Assembly (NCBI GenBank): GCA_903901045.1
Contig: CAIUPP010000071.1
Location: 1-62,137, forward strand
Source: an uncultured Planctomycetota bacterium
GTDB taxonomy: Bacteria > Planctomycetota > Brocadiia > CAIUPP01
Direction of reading: 5' to 3'
Length of the DNA stretch: 62,137 nucleotides
The notes below the pieces were generated by a model, which saw only the letters and a program-made list of their open reading frames with translations, was not told where the DNA came from and did no database searches. The position numbers and the translations under genes are program-made. Every line of letters starts with the position of its first letter. Position 1 is the stretch's first letter. This document shows, in pieces, positions 1 to 8,107 of this stretch.

Positions 1-55
1 CAGAACGTATTGTATCCGGAGAACTGAAGGCCATGGCCGGGTCTTCCTGTGTTAA

Positions 56-133
56 GCCCCCTCCGGGGGCAACATCTTCCGCTGGCCCCCTTGGGGGGCC
101 TTCCTGAGGCCACGCCCTATGGGCGTGGTCCTC
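56..133. repeat. three consecutive hairpins upstream of nadA
   Basis: Three perfect or near-perfect stem-loops follow one another. The first pairs GCCCCC with GGGGGC (56-70, 3-nt loop). The second pairs GGCCCCC with GGGGGCC (84-100, loop TTG). The third pairs CCACGCCC with GGGCGTGG (110-128, loop TAT) and extends with GAGG/CCTC around a one-base bulge to 133. The last stem ends 19 nt before the nadA start. They could be a terminator of an upstream gene, an attenuator, or inserted repeat elements; there is no U-tract. Confidence 0.6.
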
Positions 134-152
134 ACTTCCAAACGAGCGAGCC

Positions 153-1061
153 ATGACTGAAACGCTGCTGGAAAAGCTGAATCGCCTCAAGAGCGCGCGC
201 AACGCGGTGATCCTCGCGCACAATTATCAGCGCGCCGAGGTGCAGGATGCGGCGGACTACGTGGGCGATTCGCTCGGCCTGTCGCGCCAGGCGGCAAAGA
301 CGACCGCCGACGTGATCCTCTTCTGCGGCGTGGACTTCATGGCGGAGACCGCGGCGATCCTCTGCCCGGAGAAGCGCGTGCTCGTCCCGGACCTGCACGC
401 CGGTTGCCCGATGGCGAACATGGTCACGGCGCGGGAACTGCGCCAGCTCAAGGCGCAGCACCCGCAGGCGCTGGTCGTTTGCTACGTGAACAGCAGTGCC
501 GAGGTGAAGGCGGAGAGCGACGTCTGCTGCACCAGCGCGAACGCCGTGCAGGTGCTGGAGCGCCTGCCGGCGGACAAGGATATCCTCTTCGTCCCGGACA
601 GCAGTCTGGGGCAGTACGCGGCGGAGAAGTCGGGGCGGAAAGTGATCCTCTGGCCCGGCTACTGCCCGACGCACCATCGCATTATGGCGGATGATATTCG
701 CAAAGCGCGGGCGGCGCATCCCGGCGCGGAGGTGGTCGTCCATCCGGAATGCACGAGCGACGTGGTGGCGCTGGCGGATAGCGTGGCCAGCACCACCGGC
801 ATTCTGCGCGTCTGCCGTGAGAGCGCAAAGGAGGAGTTCATCATCGGCACGGAGGTGGGCCTGCTCCACCGCCTGCGCCAGGAGAACCCCGCCAAGCGCT
901 TCCACCCGGCCTCACCGCAGGCGGATTGCCCGAATATGAAGATCAACACCCTCGAAAAAATGGTCTGGGCGCTTGAGGAAATGATCTACCCCATCACCGT
1001 CCCGCAGCCCATCGCAGTCAAAGCGCGGCTGGCGATCCAGCGGATGCTGGAAGTGGCTTGA
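153..1061 (+). CDS. nadA: quinolinate synthase NadA
   Basis: 302 residues, the length of the short bacterial NadA form. NadA condenses iminoaspartate (from NadB or an aspartate dehydrogenase) with dihydroxyacetone phosphate to quinolinate in de novo NAD synthesis, using an oxygen-sensitive 4Fe-4S cluster. Family motifs are visible: AHNYQRAEVQ near the start, GVDFMAETA, HAGCPMANM, YVNSSAEVKAESD, HPECTSD and the C-terminal ADCPNMKIN. Cysteines 85, 171, 200 and 259 are candidate cluster ligands. ATG at 153 follows a weak GAGCGAG ribosome site. No nadB or nadC lies in the window, so the pathway is split. The assignment is firm. Confidence 0.96.
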   Translation: MTETLLEKLNRLKSARNAVILAHNYQRAEVQDAADYVGDSLGLSRQAAKTTADVILFCGVDFMAETAAILCPEKRVLVPDLHAGCPMANMVTARELRQLKAQHPQALVVCYVNSSAEVKAESDVCCTSANAVQVLERLPADKDILFVPDSSLGQYAAEKSGRKVILWPGYCPTHHRIMADDIRKARAAHPGAEVVVHPECTSDVVALADSVASTTGILRVCRESAKEEFIIGTEVGLLHRLRQENPAKRFHPASPQADCPNMKINTLEKMVWALEEMIYPITVPQPIAVKARLAIQRMLEVA

Positions 1062-1062
1062 T

Positions 1063-1283
1063 GGCGACGGCGTTCACCGCGGAGACGCGGAGAACGGCGG
1101 AAGCGGGGCAACGACGACAACGGAAGTAACTACGAAACACGCGAAAGGCGCGAAAAGAATCCAAATTCAAGTTGCCTGCTTCCTTTCGCGTCTTTCGCGT
1201 GTTTCGTAGTTAAGGCCGTTGCCGTCGTTGCCGTTACCCTCTTCGCTCCGTTCTCTGCGTCCTCTGCGTCTCCGCGGTGAAGG
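1063..1283. repeat. nested inverted intergenic repeat
   Basis: The 454-bp gap between nadA and the pseudouridine synthase holds a nested inverted structure. The outer arms (1069-1097 and 1249-1283) contain TTCACCGCGGAGACGC and its complement. The inner arms (1128-1157 and 1182-1211) contain ACGAAACACGCGAAA and its complement, matching at 28 of 30 positions. The outer arm recurs elsewhere in the window (5221-5253, 22931-22973). It resembles non-coding miniature repeats scattered in many bacterial genomes. No gene is seen in this gap. Confidence 0.75.
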
Positions 1284-1303
1284 CCGTCGTTGCAGCACCA
1301 GCC

Positions 1304-1332
1304 TTGCCGCCGCCCATCGCATCTGCTAAAGT
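1304..1332 (+). promoter_or_regulatory. possible promoter for rluB-thiC-pyk
   Basis: TTGCCG (1304-1309), a 17-bp spacer and TAAAGT (1327-1332). A second candidate, TTGGGG at 1431 with TATGAA at 1454 (17-bp spacer), is closer to the gene. Either could drive the run starting at 1516. Both are only fair matches to a sigma-70 consensus. Confidence 0.3.
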
Positions 1333-1515
1333 CATGCAGGGTGCGCCCCAGGAGCCCAGCGCGTTTTTCCCGGATCCCTGATATGAACCTCGGACCGCTC
1401 CTGGTCGGCTGAGTCTTCCGCCCCGCTCCATTGGGGGTGAGCGCGCGAGAGCGTATGAATTGCGGTCGGATCGGCCCGCACGCCTGGTCCGTCTCGCTGA
1501 AGGAGAGAGTGACTG

Positions 1516-2301
1516 ATGGCGCTGGAAAGACTTCAGAAGATCCTGGCCGCCGCCGGTCTCGGCTCGCGCCGGTCCTGCGAGGAGTTGATCCTCCAGGGGC
1601 GCGTGACCGTGGATGGCAAGGTGGTCGCCGAGTTGGGGAGCAAAGCCGACCCGGCCCGGCAGAAGATCTGTTGCGACGGCGAACTGGTCCGCAAGGCGAG
1701 CCAGCTCTATTTCCTCATCAACAAGCCGCAGGGGTACGTTTCCACCAATGAGGATGAACGCGGGCGGCCGCGCGTGGTCGACCTGCTGCCGATGCACGGC
1801 GAGCGGCTGTTCACCGTCGGACGGCTCGATGCCGACACGGAGGGGCTGCTGATCGTCACCAACGACGGAGATTTCGCGCAGCGCGTGGCGCACCCGCGCT
1901 ACGGCGTCACCAAGACCTATCGCGCCAACGTGCACGGCGTGCTGAACAATTTCGCCAAGCAGGAGCTGATGGCGGGAGTCTGGATCGCCGGCCACCGCTG
2001 CAACGCCGACTGGGTGAAGGTGGTGAAGAAGGGGCACAGCGATTCGCAGGTGGAAATCACGATGCACGAAGGGCGCAACCGCGAGGTGCGCCGCATGCTG
2101 GCCAAGGTGGGGCATCCGGTCGCTCACTTGCGCCGGGTGCGCATCGGACCGCTGGAGGATCATAATCTCAAGCTGGGCCAGGCGCGCCGGCTCGAACCGA
2201 TGGAGGTGCGGGCGCTGCTGGAAGCGTCCACCGCGTCGCCGCGCCGTCCCGCGTCCGCCGCCCGGAAAACGCGACCTGCTCACAGGAAGGAACTCTCATG
2301 A
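1516..2301 (+). CDS. RsuA/RluB-family rRNA pseudouridine synthase
   Basis: 261 residues. An N-terminal S4 RNA-binding domain (about residues 2-50, with SRRSCEELILQGRVTVDG) precedes the catalytic domain, which carries the signature GRLDADTEGLLIVTNDGD with its nucleophilic Asp, then EGRNREVRRML. Enzymes of this family isomerise specific uridines in 23S or 16S rRNA. The length and the basic C-terminal tail suit RluB (23S U2605) best, but RsuA and RluE are alternatives. ATG at 1516 follows AGGAGAGAG. The stop overlaps the thiC start (ATGA), so the two are probably translationally coupled, although their functions are unrelated. Confidence 0.9.
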   Translation: MALERLQKILAAAGLGSRRSCEELILQGRVTVDGKVVAELGSKADPARQKICCDGELVRKASQLYFLINKPQGYVSTNEDERGRPRVVDLLPMHGERLFTVGRLDADTEGLLIVTNDGDFAQRVAHPRYGVTKTYRANVHGVLNNFAKQELMAGVWIAGHRCNADWVKVVKKGHSDSQVEITMHEGRNREVRRMLAKVGHPVAHLRRVRIGPLEDHNLKLGQARRLEPMEVRALLEASTASPRRPASAARKTRPAHRKELS

Positions 2302-3614
2302 CGCAGATGGAAGAGGCTCGCGGCGGCCGAATCACCGCACAGATGCGGGAGGTGGCCGCGCAGGAACATATGCCGGAAGATATCGTGCGCGAACGCATCG
2401 CGGCGGGGGTGATGTCCATTCCTTTCAACCGCCGGCGCATCGCGCTGGGGCTGCCGCAGCCGAAGGGGTGCGGCATCGGCCTGGGGTTGCGCACGAAGGT
2501 CAACGCCAACATCGGCACCTCCCAGGACTTTCCCTCTCCGGAGGCGGAGTTCGCCAAACTGACGGCGGCCTGCGAGTCCGGGGCGGACGCGATCATGGAC
2601 CTTTCCACCGGCGGCGATATCCAGTCCATCCGCCGGAGCCTCCTGGAGCGCTGCCCCGTGCCGGTCGGCACGGTCCCCATTTACGACGCCGCCGTTCAAG
2701 CGTTCGCCAAGGGGGGCGGGATCAAGACGATGACCGCGATCGGGATGATGCAGGCGGTGCAGGCCCACGCGGAGCAGGGGGTGGACTTCCTGACGATCCA
2801 CTGCGGCGTGACGCGCGAGGTGATCCGCACGCTGGAGCGCAGCCCGCGCGTGTGCGGCATTGTCAGCCGCGGCGGCACGTTCCTCTCGGCCTGGATGAGC
2901 TGCCACAACAAGGAGAATCCGTTCTACGAGCAGTTCGACGACATTCTCGCGCTCTGCCGCGAGCATGACGTGACGATCAGCCTGGGGGATGGCCTGCGTC
3001 CCGGCGCGCTGGCCGACGCGATGGACCGCGCGCAATTGCACGAACTGAACATTCTGGCCGAACTGGTGCAGCGCTGCCGCGAGGCGGGGGTGCAGACCAT
3101 CGTGGAAGGCCCCGGCCACGTCCCGTTGCAGCAGGTGGAGACGCAGGTGCGCCTGCAGAAAGAACTGTGCAAAGGCGCGCCGTTCTACGTGCTGGGGCCG
3201 CTGGTGACCGACGTGGCGCCGGGGTACGATCACATCACCGCGGCCATCGGCGGGGCGGTCGCCGCCGCCGCAGGAGTGGACTTCATCTGCTACGTCACGC
3301 CGGCGGAGCATCTCGGCCTGCCGGACATCGAGCACGTGCGCGAAGGGGTCATTGCCGCTCGGATCGCCGGACACGCCGGGGACATCGCCAAGGGAATTCC
3401 CGGCGCGGCGGAGTGGGACCGCGATTTCTCCACCGCCCGGCGCGCGCGCGACTGGGACCGCCAGTTGAACACCTGCATGGACCCGATCCGCGCGCACAAG
3501 CTGCGCGCCGAGCGCCGCCCCGGCAAGGAAGAAGTTTGCAGCATGTGCGGGGAGTTCTGCACCTATCGCATTACCGAGGAAGCGCAGCGACAGAAGAATC
3601 AGGGAACCGCCTGA
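2298..3614 (+). CDS. thiC: phosphomethylpyrimidine synthase ThiC
   Basis: 438 residues, the short ThiC form found in anaerobes, archaea and several uncultured phyla. This radical-SAM enzyme rearranges aminoimidazole ribotide to hydroxymethylpyrimidine phosphate for thiamine. Motifs seen: MDLSTGGDI, GDGLRPGALAD, EGPGHVPLQQ, TDVAPGYDHI and the C-terminal cluster motif CSMCGEFC, spaced C-x2-C-x3-C. The paralogue BzaF (benzimidazole synthesis for cobamides) cannot be ruled out by eye, but ThiC is the default. The start overlaps the preceding stop by 4 nt, which leaves no space for a TPP riboswitch directly upstream. Confidence 0.92.
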   Translation: MTQMEEARGGRITAQMREVAAQEHMPEDIVRERIAAGVMSIPFNRRRIALGLPQPKGCGIGLGLRTKVNANIGTSQDFPSPEAEFAKLTAACESGADAIMDLSTGGDIQSIRRSLLERCPVPVGTVPIYDAAVQAFAKGGGIKTMTAIGMMQAVQAHAEQGVDFLTIHCGVTREVIRTLERSPRVCGIVSRGGTFLSAWMSCHNKENPFYEQFDDILALCREHDVTISLGDGLRPGALADAMDRAQLHELNILAELVQRCREAGVQTIVEGPGHVPLQQVETQVRLQKELCKGAPFYVLGPLVTDVAPGYDHITAAIGGAVAAAAGVDFICYVTPAEHLGLPDIEHVREGVIAARIAGHAGDIAKGIPGAAEWDRDFSTARRARDWDRQLNTCMDPIRAHKLRAERRPGKEEVCSMCGEFCTYRITEEAQRQKNQGTA

Positions 3615-3649
3615 GTCCTGTTGGCGGTCTCCCATGGGAGGGGTCGCCT

Positions 3650-5083
3650 GTGGAGATGACGAAGCGCCGAACGAAGATCGTGGCGACGCTCGGGCCGGTC
3701 TCCGAATCGCCGGAGATGGTCGGGCGGCTGATCGCGGCCGGAGTCAACGTCTTCCGCCTGAACTTTTCCCACGGCACTCATGAGAGCCACGGCGCGGCGA
3801 TGCGCGCCATCCGCGCGGCGGCGGCGGAACGCCGCTCGAATGTCGCGATCCTCCAGGACCTTCAGGGGCCCAAAATGCGCATCGGCGCGCTGGCGGGGCA
3901 TGAGCCGGTGACGCTGGAGGCGGGGGCGCGGGTGAGGATCGTCACCGACCCGATTCTCGGCACCGCCGAATGCCTCTCCACCACCTACCAAGCGCTCCCC
4001 GAGGATGTTCGCCCCGACGACCTGATTCTCCTGGATGACGGGCGCCTTCAGCTCAAAGTCGTCAGCAAGCAGGGGCGCGAGGTTGTCACCGAGGTGCTCG
4101 TCGGGGGGTTGTTGAGCGAACACAAGGGGATGAATCTTCCGAAGACGCCGTTGAGCGCTCCCTGCCTGACGGAGAAGGACCTGGACGATCTTCGGTTCGG
4201 GCTGGAGCAGGGGGTGGACTTCGTCGGGCTTTCCTTCGTGCGGCATGGGGCCGATATCGAGAGGCTGCGGCGGGAGTGCGGGGTGGGGCGTAAGGTGATG
4301 GTGATCGCCAAAATCGAGCGCGTGGAGGCGATTGAGAACCTGGCCGAGATCGTCAAGGCGGCGGACGGGATCATGGTCGCGCGCGGCGACCTGGCGGTGG
4401 AGACCTCCACCGCCGAGGTGCCGGTCCTCCAGAAGCAGATACTGGCCACCGCGGCGCGCTACGGCAAGCCGGACATCACCGCCACGCAGATGCTGGAAAC
4501 GATGGTCGCCAATCCCCAGCCGAGCCGCGCCGAGGCGACCGACGTGGCGAACGCCGTCTTCGACGGCACCGATGCCGTGATGCTTTCGGCGGAGACCGCC
4601 GCGGGGAAATATCCCGTGGAGGCGGTGCGAATGATGTCGGCTATCGCCATGCATGCCGAGGAACATCTGGAAGAATTCCGCGGCCCCGCGTCGCGCAAGG
4701 CGCCGCTGGAATGCTCGGTCGCCGCCGCCACGGTCCATTCCGCCGTCGTGGCCGCGCACGAATTGCACGCCAAGGCGATTGCCGTCTTCACGCTCTCCGG
4801 CCAGACCGCCTTCCTCGTCTCCGCGCGGCGGCCGATGCAGCCGATCCTGGCCTTCTCCCCCCACGACGAAACGCGGCGGAAGCTCTCGCTGAGTTGGGGC
4901 GTGCAGGCGCACCCGATGGAACTGGTCCCGCCGGGCGGCAGCCTCGACCTCATCGCCGATACCACCCTGCGCGCCAGCGGTATGCTGCGCGACGGGGACC
5001 TCGTGGTGATGGTCGCCGGCTCCTCCGTCGTCGCGGGGGCGACGAACCTGATGAAGATACACCGGGTCGGGGCGAGCGGGTGA
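3650..5083 (+). CDS. pyk: pyruvate kinase
   Basis: About 477 residues; transfers phosphate from phosphoenolpyruvate to ADP. Visible: RRTKIVATLGP at the start, FRLNFSHG, LQDLQGPKMRIG, KIERVEAIENL with the catalytic Lys, ADGIMVARGDLAVE for metal binding, TATQMLETM and DGTDAVMLSAETAAG. The C-terminal regulatory domain is present. GTG at 3650 lies 8 nt after GGAGG (3637-3641) and is preferred; ATG at 3656 gives the protein 2 residues shorter. The open frame continues upstream into thiC in another frame, but that part is only a shadow. It follows thiC by 35 bp and may share its transcript. Confidence 0.95.
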   Translation: MEMTKRRTKIVATLGPVSESPEMVGRLIAAGVNVFRLNFSHGTHESHGAAMRAIRAAAAERRSNVAILQDLQGPKMRIGALAGHEPVTLEAGARVRIVTDPILGTAECLSTTYQALPEDVRPDDLILLDDGRLQLKVVSKQGREVVTEVLVGGLLSEHKGMNLPKTPLSAPCLTEKDLDDLRFGLEQGVDFVGLSFVRHGADIERLRRECGVGRKVMVIAKIERVEAIENLAEIVKAADGIMVARGDLAVETSTAEVPVLQKQILATAARYGKPDITATQMLETMVANPQPSRAEATDVANAVFDGTDAVMLSAETAAGKYPVEAVRMMSAIAMHAEEHLEEFRGPASRKAPLECSVAAATVHSAVVAAHELHAKAIAVFTLSGQTAFLVSARRPMQPILAFSPHDETRRKLSLSWGVQAHPMELVPPGGSLDLIADTTLRASGMLRDGDLVVMVAGSSVVAGATNLMKIHRVGASG

Positions 5084-5116
5084 AGTGTAGTTCGTCGCGA
5101 AGACAGGGAGAACGGC

Positions 5117-5311
5117 GAGAACTGAGAACTGAAGACTGAGAACTGAAAGGGCGTCGCGCGGACTTCGTTCCTTATCCTCGTTCATCGGCAGTTTCCAGTC
5201 CCGTTGTTGCTCTGGTTCGTCGTTCTCTGCGTCCTCTGCGTCTCCGCGGTGAACATAGTTGTCGTAACCTTGACTCGTCGTCCTCCGTGCCTCCGTGTCT
5301 CCGTGGTGAAG
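5117..5311. repeat. intergenic repeats between pyk and dprA
   Basis: Three repeat blocks fill the gap. A tandem GAGAACTGA-type block (5117-5147) recurs almost exactly at 6248-6278. Two related blocks rich in CTCTGCGTCTCCGCGGTGAA or CTCCGTGTCTCCGTGGTGAA lie at 5221-5253 and 5279-5311. The last ends in GTGAAGGA, which is the best ribosome site available to the dprA start at 5327. Confidence 0.75.
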
Positions 5312-5326
5312 GAATGCTGACGACCG

Positions 5327-6220
5327 ATGAGTGAGAATTTGGAACTGGCGTACTGGGCTCTTCTGCACGGCATCCCCGGCATGGGGCCGGTGACGTTCCG
5401 CCGGCTACTCAGCCGGTTCGGCACGGCGCGCGCCGCCGTGGCGGAGTCCGATGCGGCATCGCTGGGGGAAGTGCGCGGGGTGCCCGGCATCATGGCGGAG
5501 GCGATTCTGGCGGCTCGCGCGCGCATCGGCGCGGTCGAGCGCGAGGTGGATGACCTGCGTCAGCGCGGCGTGGCGCTCCTGCGAATGAGCGACCCGGCTT
5601 ACCCGAAGTCCCTCCATGACCTGACCAACCCGCCCCCGCTGCTCTACATCATTGGCGCGGTGGGGGGCGTGGGGGATCGGTTCGTGGCGATGGTGGGGAC
5701 CACCCGCCCCTCGGACAAGGGGCGCGCGATTGCGCAGCAGTCCGCGGGCCGTCTGGCGGCCGCCGGGGTGACGGTGGTCAGCGGCTACGCGCATGGAGTG
5801 GATGCCGCCTCGCATCGGGGCGCGTTCAATGCGGGCGGGAGGTCCATCCTGGTCCTTCCCTACGGCATCCGGGAATTTCAGGCGAGGCCGGACTTTCCGC
5901 CGGTGCGCGAGATCGCGCAGCGCGGCGCGATCCTGAGCGAGTGCCCGCCGGACATGGAATGGAACGCCGCCGCGGCGGTGGCGCGCGACCGGCTGATCGC
6001 GGCGCTGGGGCAGGCGCTCTTCGTGGTCGAGACGCGCCCGAAAGGGGGGACCATGCACACCGTGCGCGCCGCCGAGCAGTTGGGCCGGCCGATCTTTGCG
6101 CTCCAGTACCTCCAGCCTCCCGAGGCGGCGCGGGGCAACAGTATTCTCATCGCGCGCGGGGCGACGCCGATTACGCGGCTGGGCGAGGTGGAGAATATTC
6201 TGGAGGCGTTGGGGAAGTAG
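5327..6220 (+). CDS. dprA: DprA/Smf-like DNA-processing protein
   Basis: 297 residues. An N-terminal helix-hairpin-helix-like segment (HGIPGMGPVTFRRLL and VRGVPGIMAEAIL) is followed by a Rossmann domain with VAMVGTTRPSDKG, SGYAHGVDAASHRGAF (variant of the DprA signature G-x-ARGID-x-x-AH), ILVLPYGI, GAILSECPP and VVETRPKGGTMHT. DprA loads RecA on incoming single-stranded DNA in transformation. The usual G-ARGID is GYAHGVD here, and the C-terminal winged-helix (DML1-like) domain seems absent, so this may be a DprA paralogue of the SLOG superfamily rather than the true competence protein. It stands alone, flanked by repeats. Confidence 0.82.
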   Translation: MSENLELAYWALLHGIPGMGPVTFRRLLSRFGTARAAVAESDAASLGEVRGVPGIMAEAILAARARIGAVEREVDDLRQRGVALLRMSDPAYPKSLHDLTNPPPLLYIIGAVGGVGDRFVAMVGTTRPSDKGRAIAQQSAGRLAAAGVTVVSGYAHGVDAASHRGAFNAGGRSILVLPYGIREFQARPDFPPVREIAQRGAILSECPPDMEWNAAAAVARDRLIAALGQALFVVETRPKGGTMHTVRAAEQLGRPIFALQYLQPPEAARGNSILIARGATPITRLGEVENILEALGK

Positions 6221-6247
6221 GGGACGGAAGAGTGCGGAGTGAACGAC

Positions 6248-6278
6248 GAGAACTGAGAACTGAAAACTGAGAACTGAG
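6248..6278. repeat. GAGAACTGA tandem block, second copy
   Basis: About 30 bp of tandem GAGAACTGA/GAAAACTGA, nearly identical to 5117-5147. It sits just after the dprA stop, in the 147-bp convergent gap to lgt. Shorter relatives are seen at 19503-19532 and near the left end of the window. No terminator hairpin is visible here. Confidence 0.6.
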
Positions 6279-6367
6279 AGCGCGTGTGAAATGTGCCGTG
6301 CGCGCCACGCGGCGCGCTTATCGTTGTTGCCGTCCTTGCAGTCCTTCCTGTCCTTGCCCGCGAGCCC

Positions 6368-7183
6368 TCATGCGCGATTTGTGCGGTTGTCGGCTTGCGT
6401 TGCCGGGAGGCGTGGCGTCACGAAGATCGCCAGGGCTGCGAAGAACATGAAGATAGCGACCCACTGTGCCGGGCTCAGCTGACCCCGCGTGTGATCGCCG
6501 CGGAAGAACTCGACCGCGAAGCGCTGGACGGATTCCAGGAGCAGGTACAGGGCCAGGACGTCTCCCATCCGCTTGCGATGACGCCAGAAGAATGAGAGCG
6601 CGACGAAAAGGATCAGCAGGTTTAGCGAACTGACCAGTTGGGCCGGGAACAGCGGAGTCCCGGGGGGGATGCCGGTGGCGGGGGAATAGACATCGCAGTC
6701 CGGCGGCAGCGGGAACCGAACCCCGTACCACGCGTCGGGCGAGACGGGGACGCCGTAACAGCAGCCCCGGAGGAAGCAGCCGATCCTGCCGAACGCCTGC
6801 CCGAGCGCGACGGAGGGGACCAGAATATCCAGCGCGTTCAGCGCCTGGAGCTGGCGGCGTTTGATGACGATCAACCCCGCAAGCACCGCCCCGATGAAGC
6901 CGCCGTAGAAAACCAGCCCGCCCTTCCATATCTTGAACACTTCCCCGATGTTGCTGAACTCCTCGGGATATTCGATGACGTAAAGGGCGCGCGCTCCGAC
7001 GATGCCGCCGAGCAGCGCCCAGATCGCCACGTCGGTGATATGGTCCGGGTCCACCAGAACCTTCCGCGCGCGCCAACGCGCGACGGCGAGGCCCAGGAGG
7101 AAGCCGACCATGATCATCACGCCGTAGGAGTGGATCGGGATGTCCGCGCTGCCGAAACGGATGTGGAAAAGGATGTCGTGCAT
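6368..7183 (-). CDS. lgt: prolipoprotein diacylglyceryl transferase Lgt
   Basis: 271 residues, multi-pass inner-membrane enzyme that moves diacylglycerol from phosphatidylglycerol to the lipobox cysteine of prolipoproteins. Family signs: IHSYGVMIMVGF near the N-terminus, KGGLVFYGGF, the signature GRIGCFLRGCCYG in place of the enterobacterial GRIGNF-type motif, and a late FRGDHTRGQLSPAQW. About seven hydrophobic segments are seen. ATG at 7183 follows CGGAG. It begins 3 bp after the panC stop and is the last gene of the minus-strand run starting at 9438. Confidence 0.95.
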   Translation of the reverse strand: MHDILFHIRFGSADIPIHSYGVMIMVGFLLGLAVARWRARKVLVDPDHITDVAIWALLGGIVGARALYVIEYPEEFSNIGEVFKIWKGGLVFYGGFIGAVLAGLIVIKRRQLQALNALDILVPSVALGQAFGRIGCFLRGCCYGVPVSPDAWYGVRFPLPPDCDVYSPATGIPPGTPLFPAQLVSSLNLLILFVALSFFWRHRKRMGDVLALYLLLESVQRFAVEFFRGDHTRGQLSPAQWVAIFMFFAALAIFVTPRLPATQADNRTNRA

Positions 7184-7186
7184 CGA

Positions 7187-8035
7187 TTACTCCGGAGACA
7201 GTAGGGTGTTGTCGATCAGCCGGGTTTTTCCGAAGCGCGCGGCAAGAAGCACCACGGCGCCGGTCTCGATCCGCCGAAGCTCCTGCAAATTGTTCGGGTC
7301 GACGACGGCGGCGTAGTCCAATTGCGCCAGCGGCGCTTCACGGAGGATCTTTCGGACCTCGTTCAGCAGCGGCGCTGCGCTGCGTTCGCCGGAGGCAAAG
7401 GCCCGCTCCGCTCCGGCCAGCGCGCGCTGCAGCGTCGCCGCCTGGAGCCGCTCCTCGGGGGAAAGGTAGATGTTGCGCGAGCTCATGGCCAGTCCATCCG
7501 CCTCGCGGACGATGGGGCAGACTCGAATGTCCAGCTCCATGTTCAGGTCCTTGACCATGCGCCGGATCACCACGGTCTGCTGGTAATCCTTCTGCCCGAA
7601 GTAGGCGACGGCGGGCCGGAGCAGGTTGAACAGCTTGGCGCAAACGGTGCAGACGCCGTGGAAATGCCCGGTGCGGACGGCCCCCTCGAACGCCTCCGTG
7701 TAGCGTTCCTGGAGGACGTACGTGCCGTACCCGGCGGGGTACATCTCGGCCGGGGAAGGGGAGAACAGCAGGTCGACACCGGCCTTCTCGCAAAGCGCGC
7801 GGTCGCGCTCGACCGGGCGCGGGTACTTGTTGAAGTCCTCGGAAGGGCCGAACTGGGTGGGGTTGACGAAGAGGCTGACCACGGTGGCGTCCATCTCCTT
7901 CCGCGAGCGGCTGACGAGGCTCAGGTGCCCCTCGTGCAGCGCACCCATGGTGGGGACGAAGCCAATCTTCCCGCTCTTCCGGCGCAGGAGATTCAGCGCT
8001 TCTTTCAGCGCGTCGACCGAGTTGATGAATTGCAT
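7187..8035 (-). CDS. panC: pantothenate synthetase PanC
   Basis: 282 residues, full length. Joins pantoate and beta-alanine with ATP to give pantothenate, the precursor of CoA. Motifs: VPTMGALHEGHLSLV with the HIGH-like HEGH, FVNPTQFGPSEDFNKYPR, GVCTVCAKLFNLLRP, YFGQKDYQQ, and the KMSKS-like loop region MSSRNIYLSPEER. ATG at 8035 follows AAAGGA. PanB and PanD are not in the window. It lies 72 bp downstream of holB and 3 bp upstream of lgt, all on the minus strand. Confidence 0.96.
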   Translation of the reverse strand: MQFINSVDALKEALNLLRRKSGKIGFVPTMGALHEGHLSLVSRSRKEMDATVVSLFVNPTQFGPSEDFNKYPRPVERDRALCEKAGVDLLFSPSPAEMYPAGYGTYVLQERYTEAFEGAVRTGHFHGVCTVCAKLFNLLRPAVAYFGQKDYQQTVVIRRMVKDLNMELDIRVCPIVREADGLAMSSRNIYLSPEERLQAATLQRALAGAERAFASGERSAAPLLNEVRKILREAPLAQLDYAAVVDPNNLQELRRIETGAVVLLAARFGKTRLIDNTLLSPE

Positions 8036-8107
8036 GCTGGTTCCTTTACGTCACGTGTCAAACGAGCGTCGCCGCTGATAATCCGCAGTCCGTCCCCCGC
8101 AACCGGC

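Noticed and set aside
2250-2300. TPP riboswitch upstream of thiC
   Set aside because: thiC overlaps the preceding gene by 4 nt, and no THI-box-like sequence was seen before the operon start.
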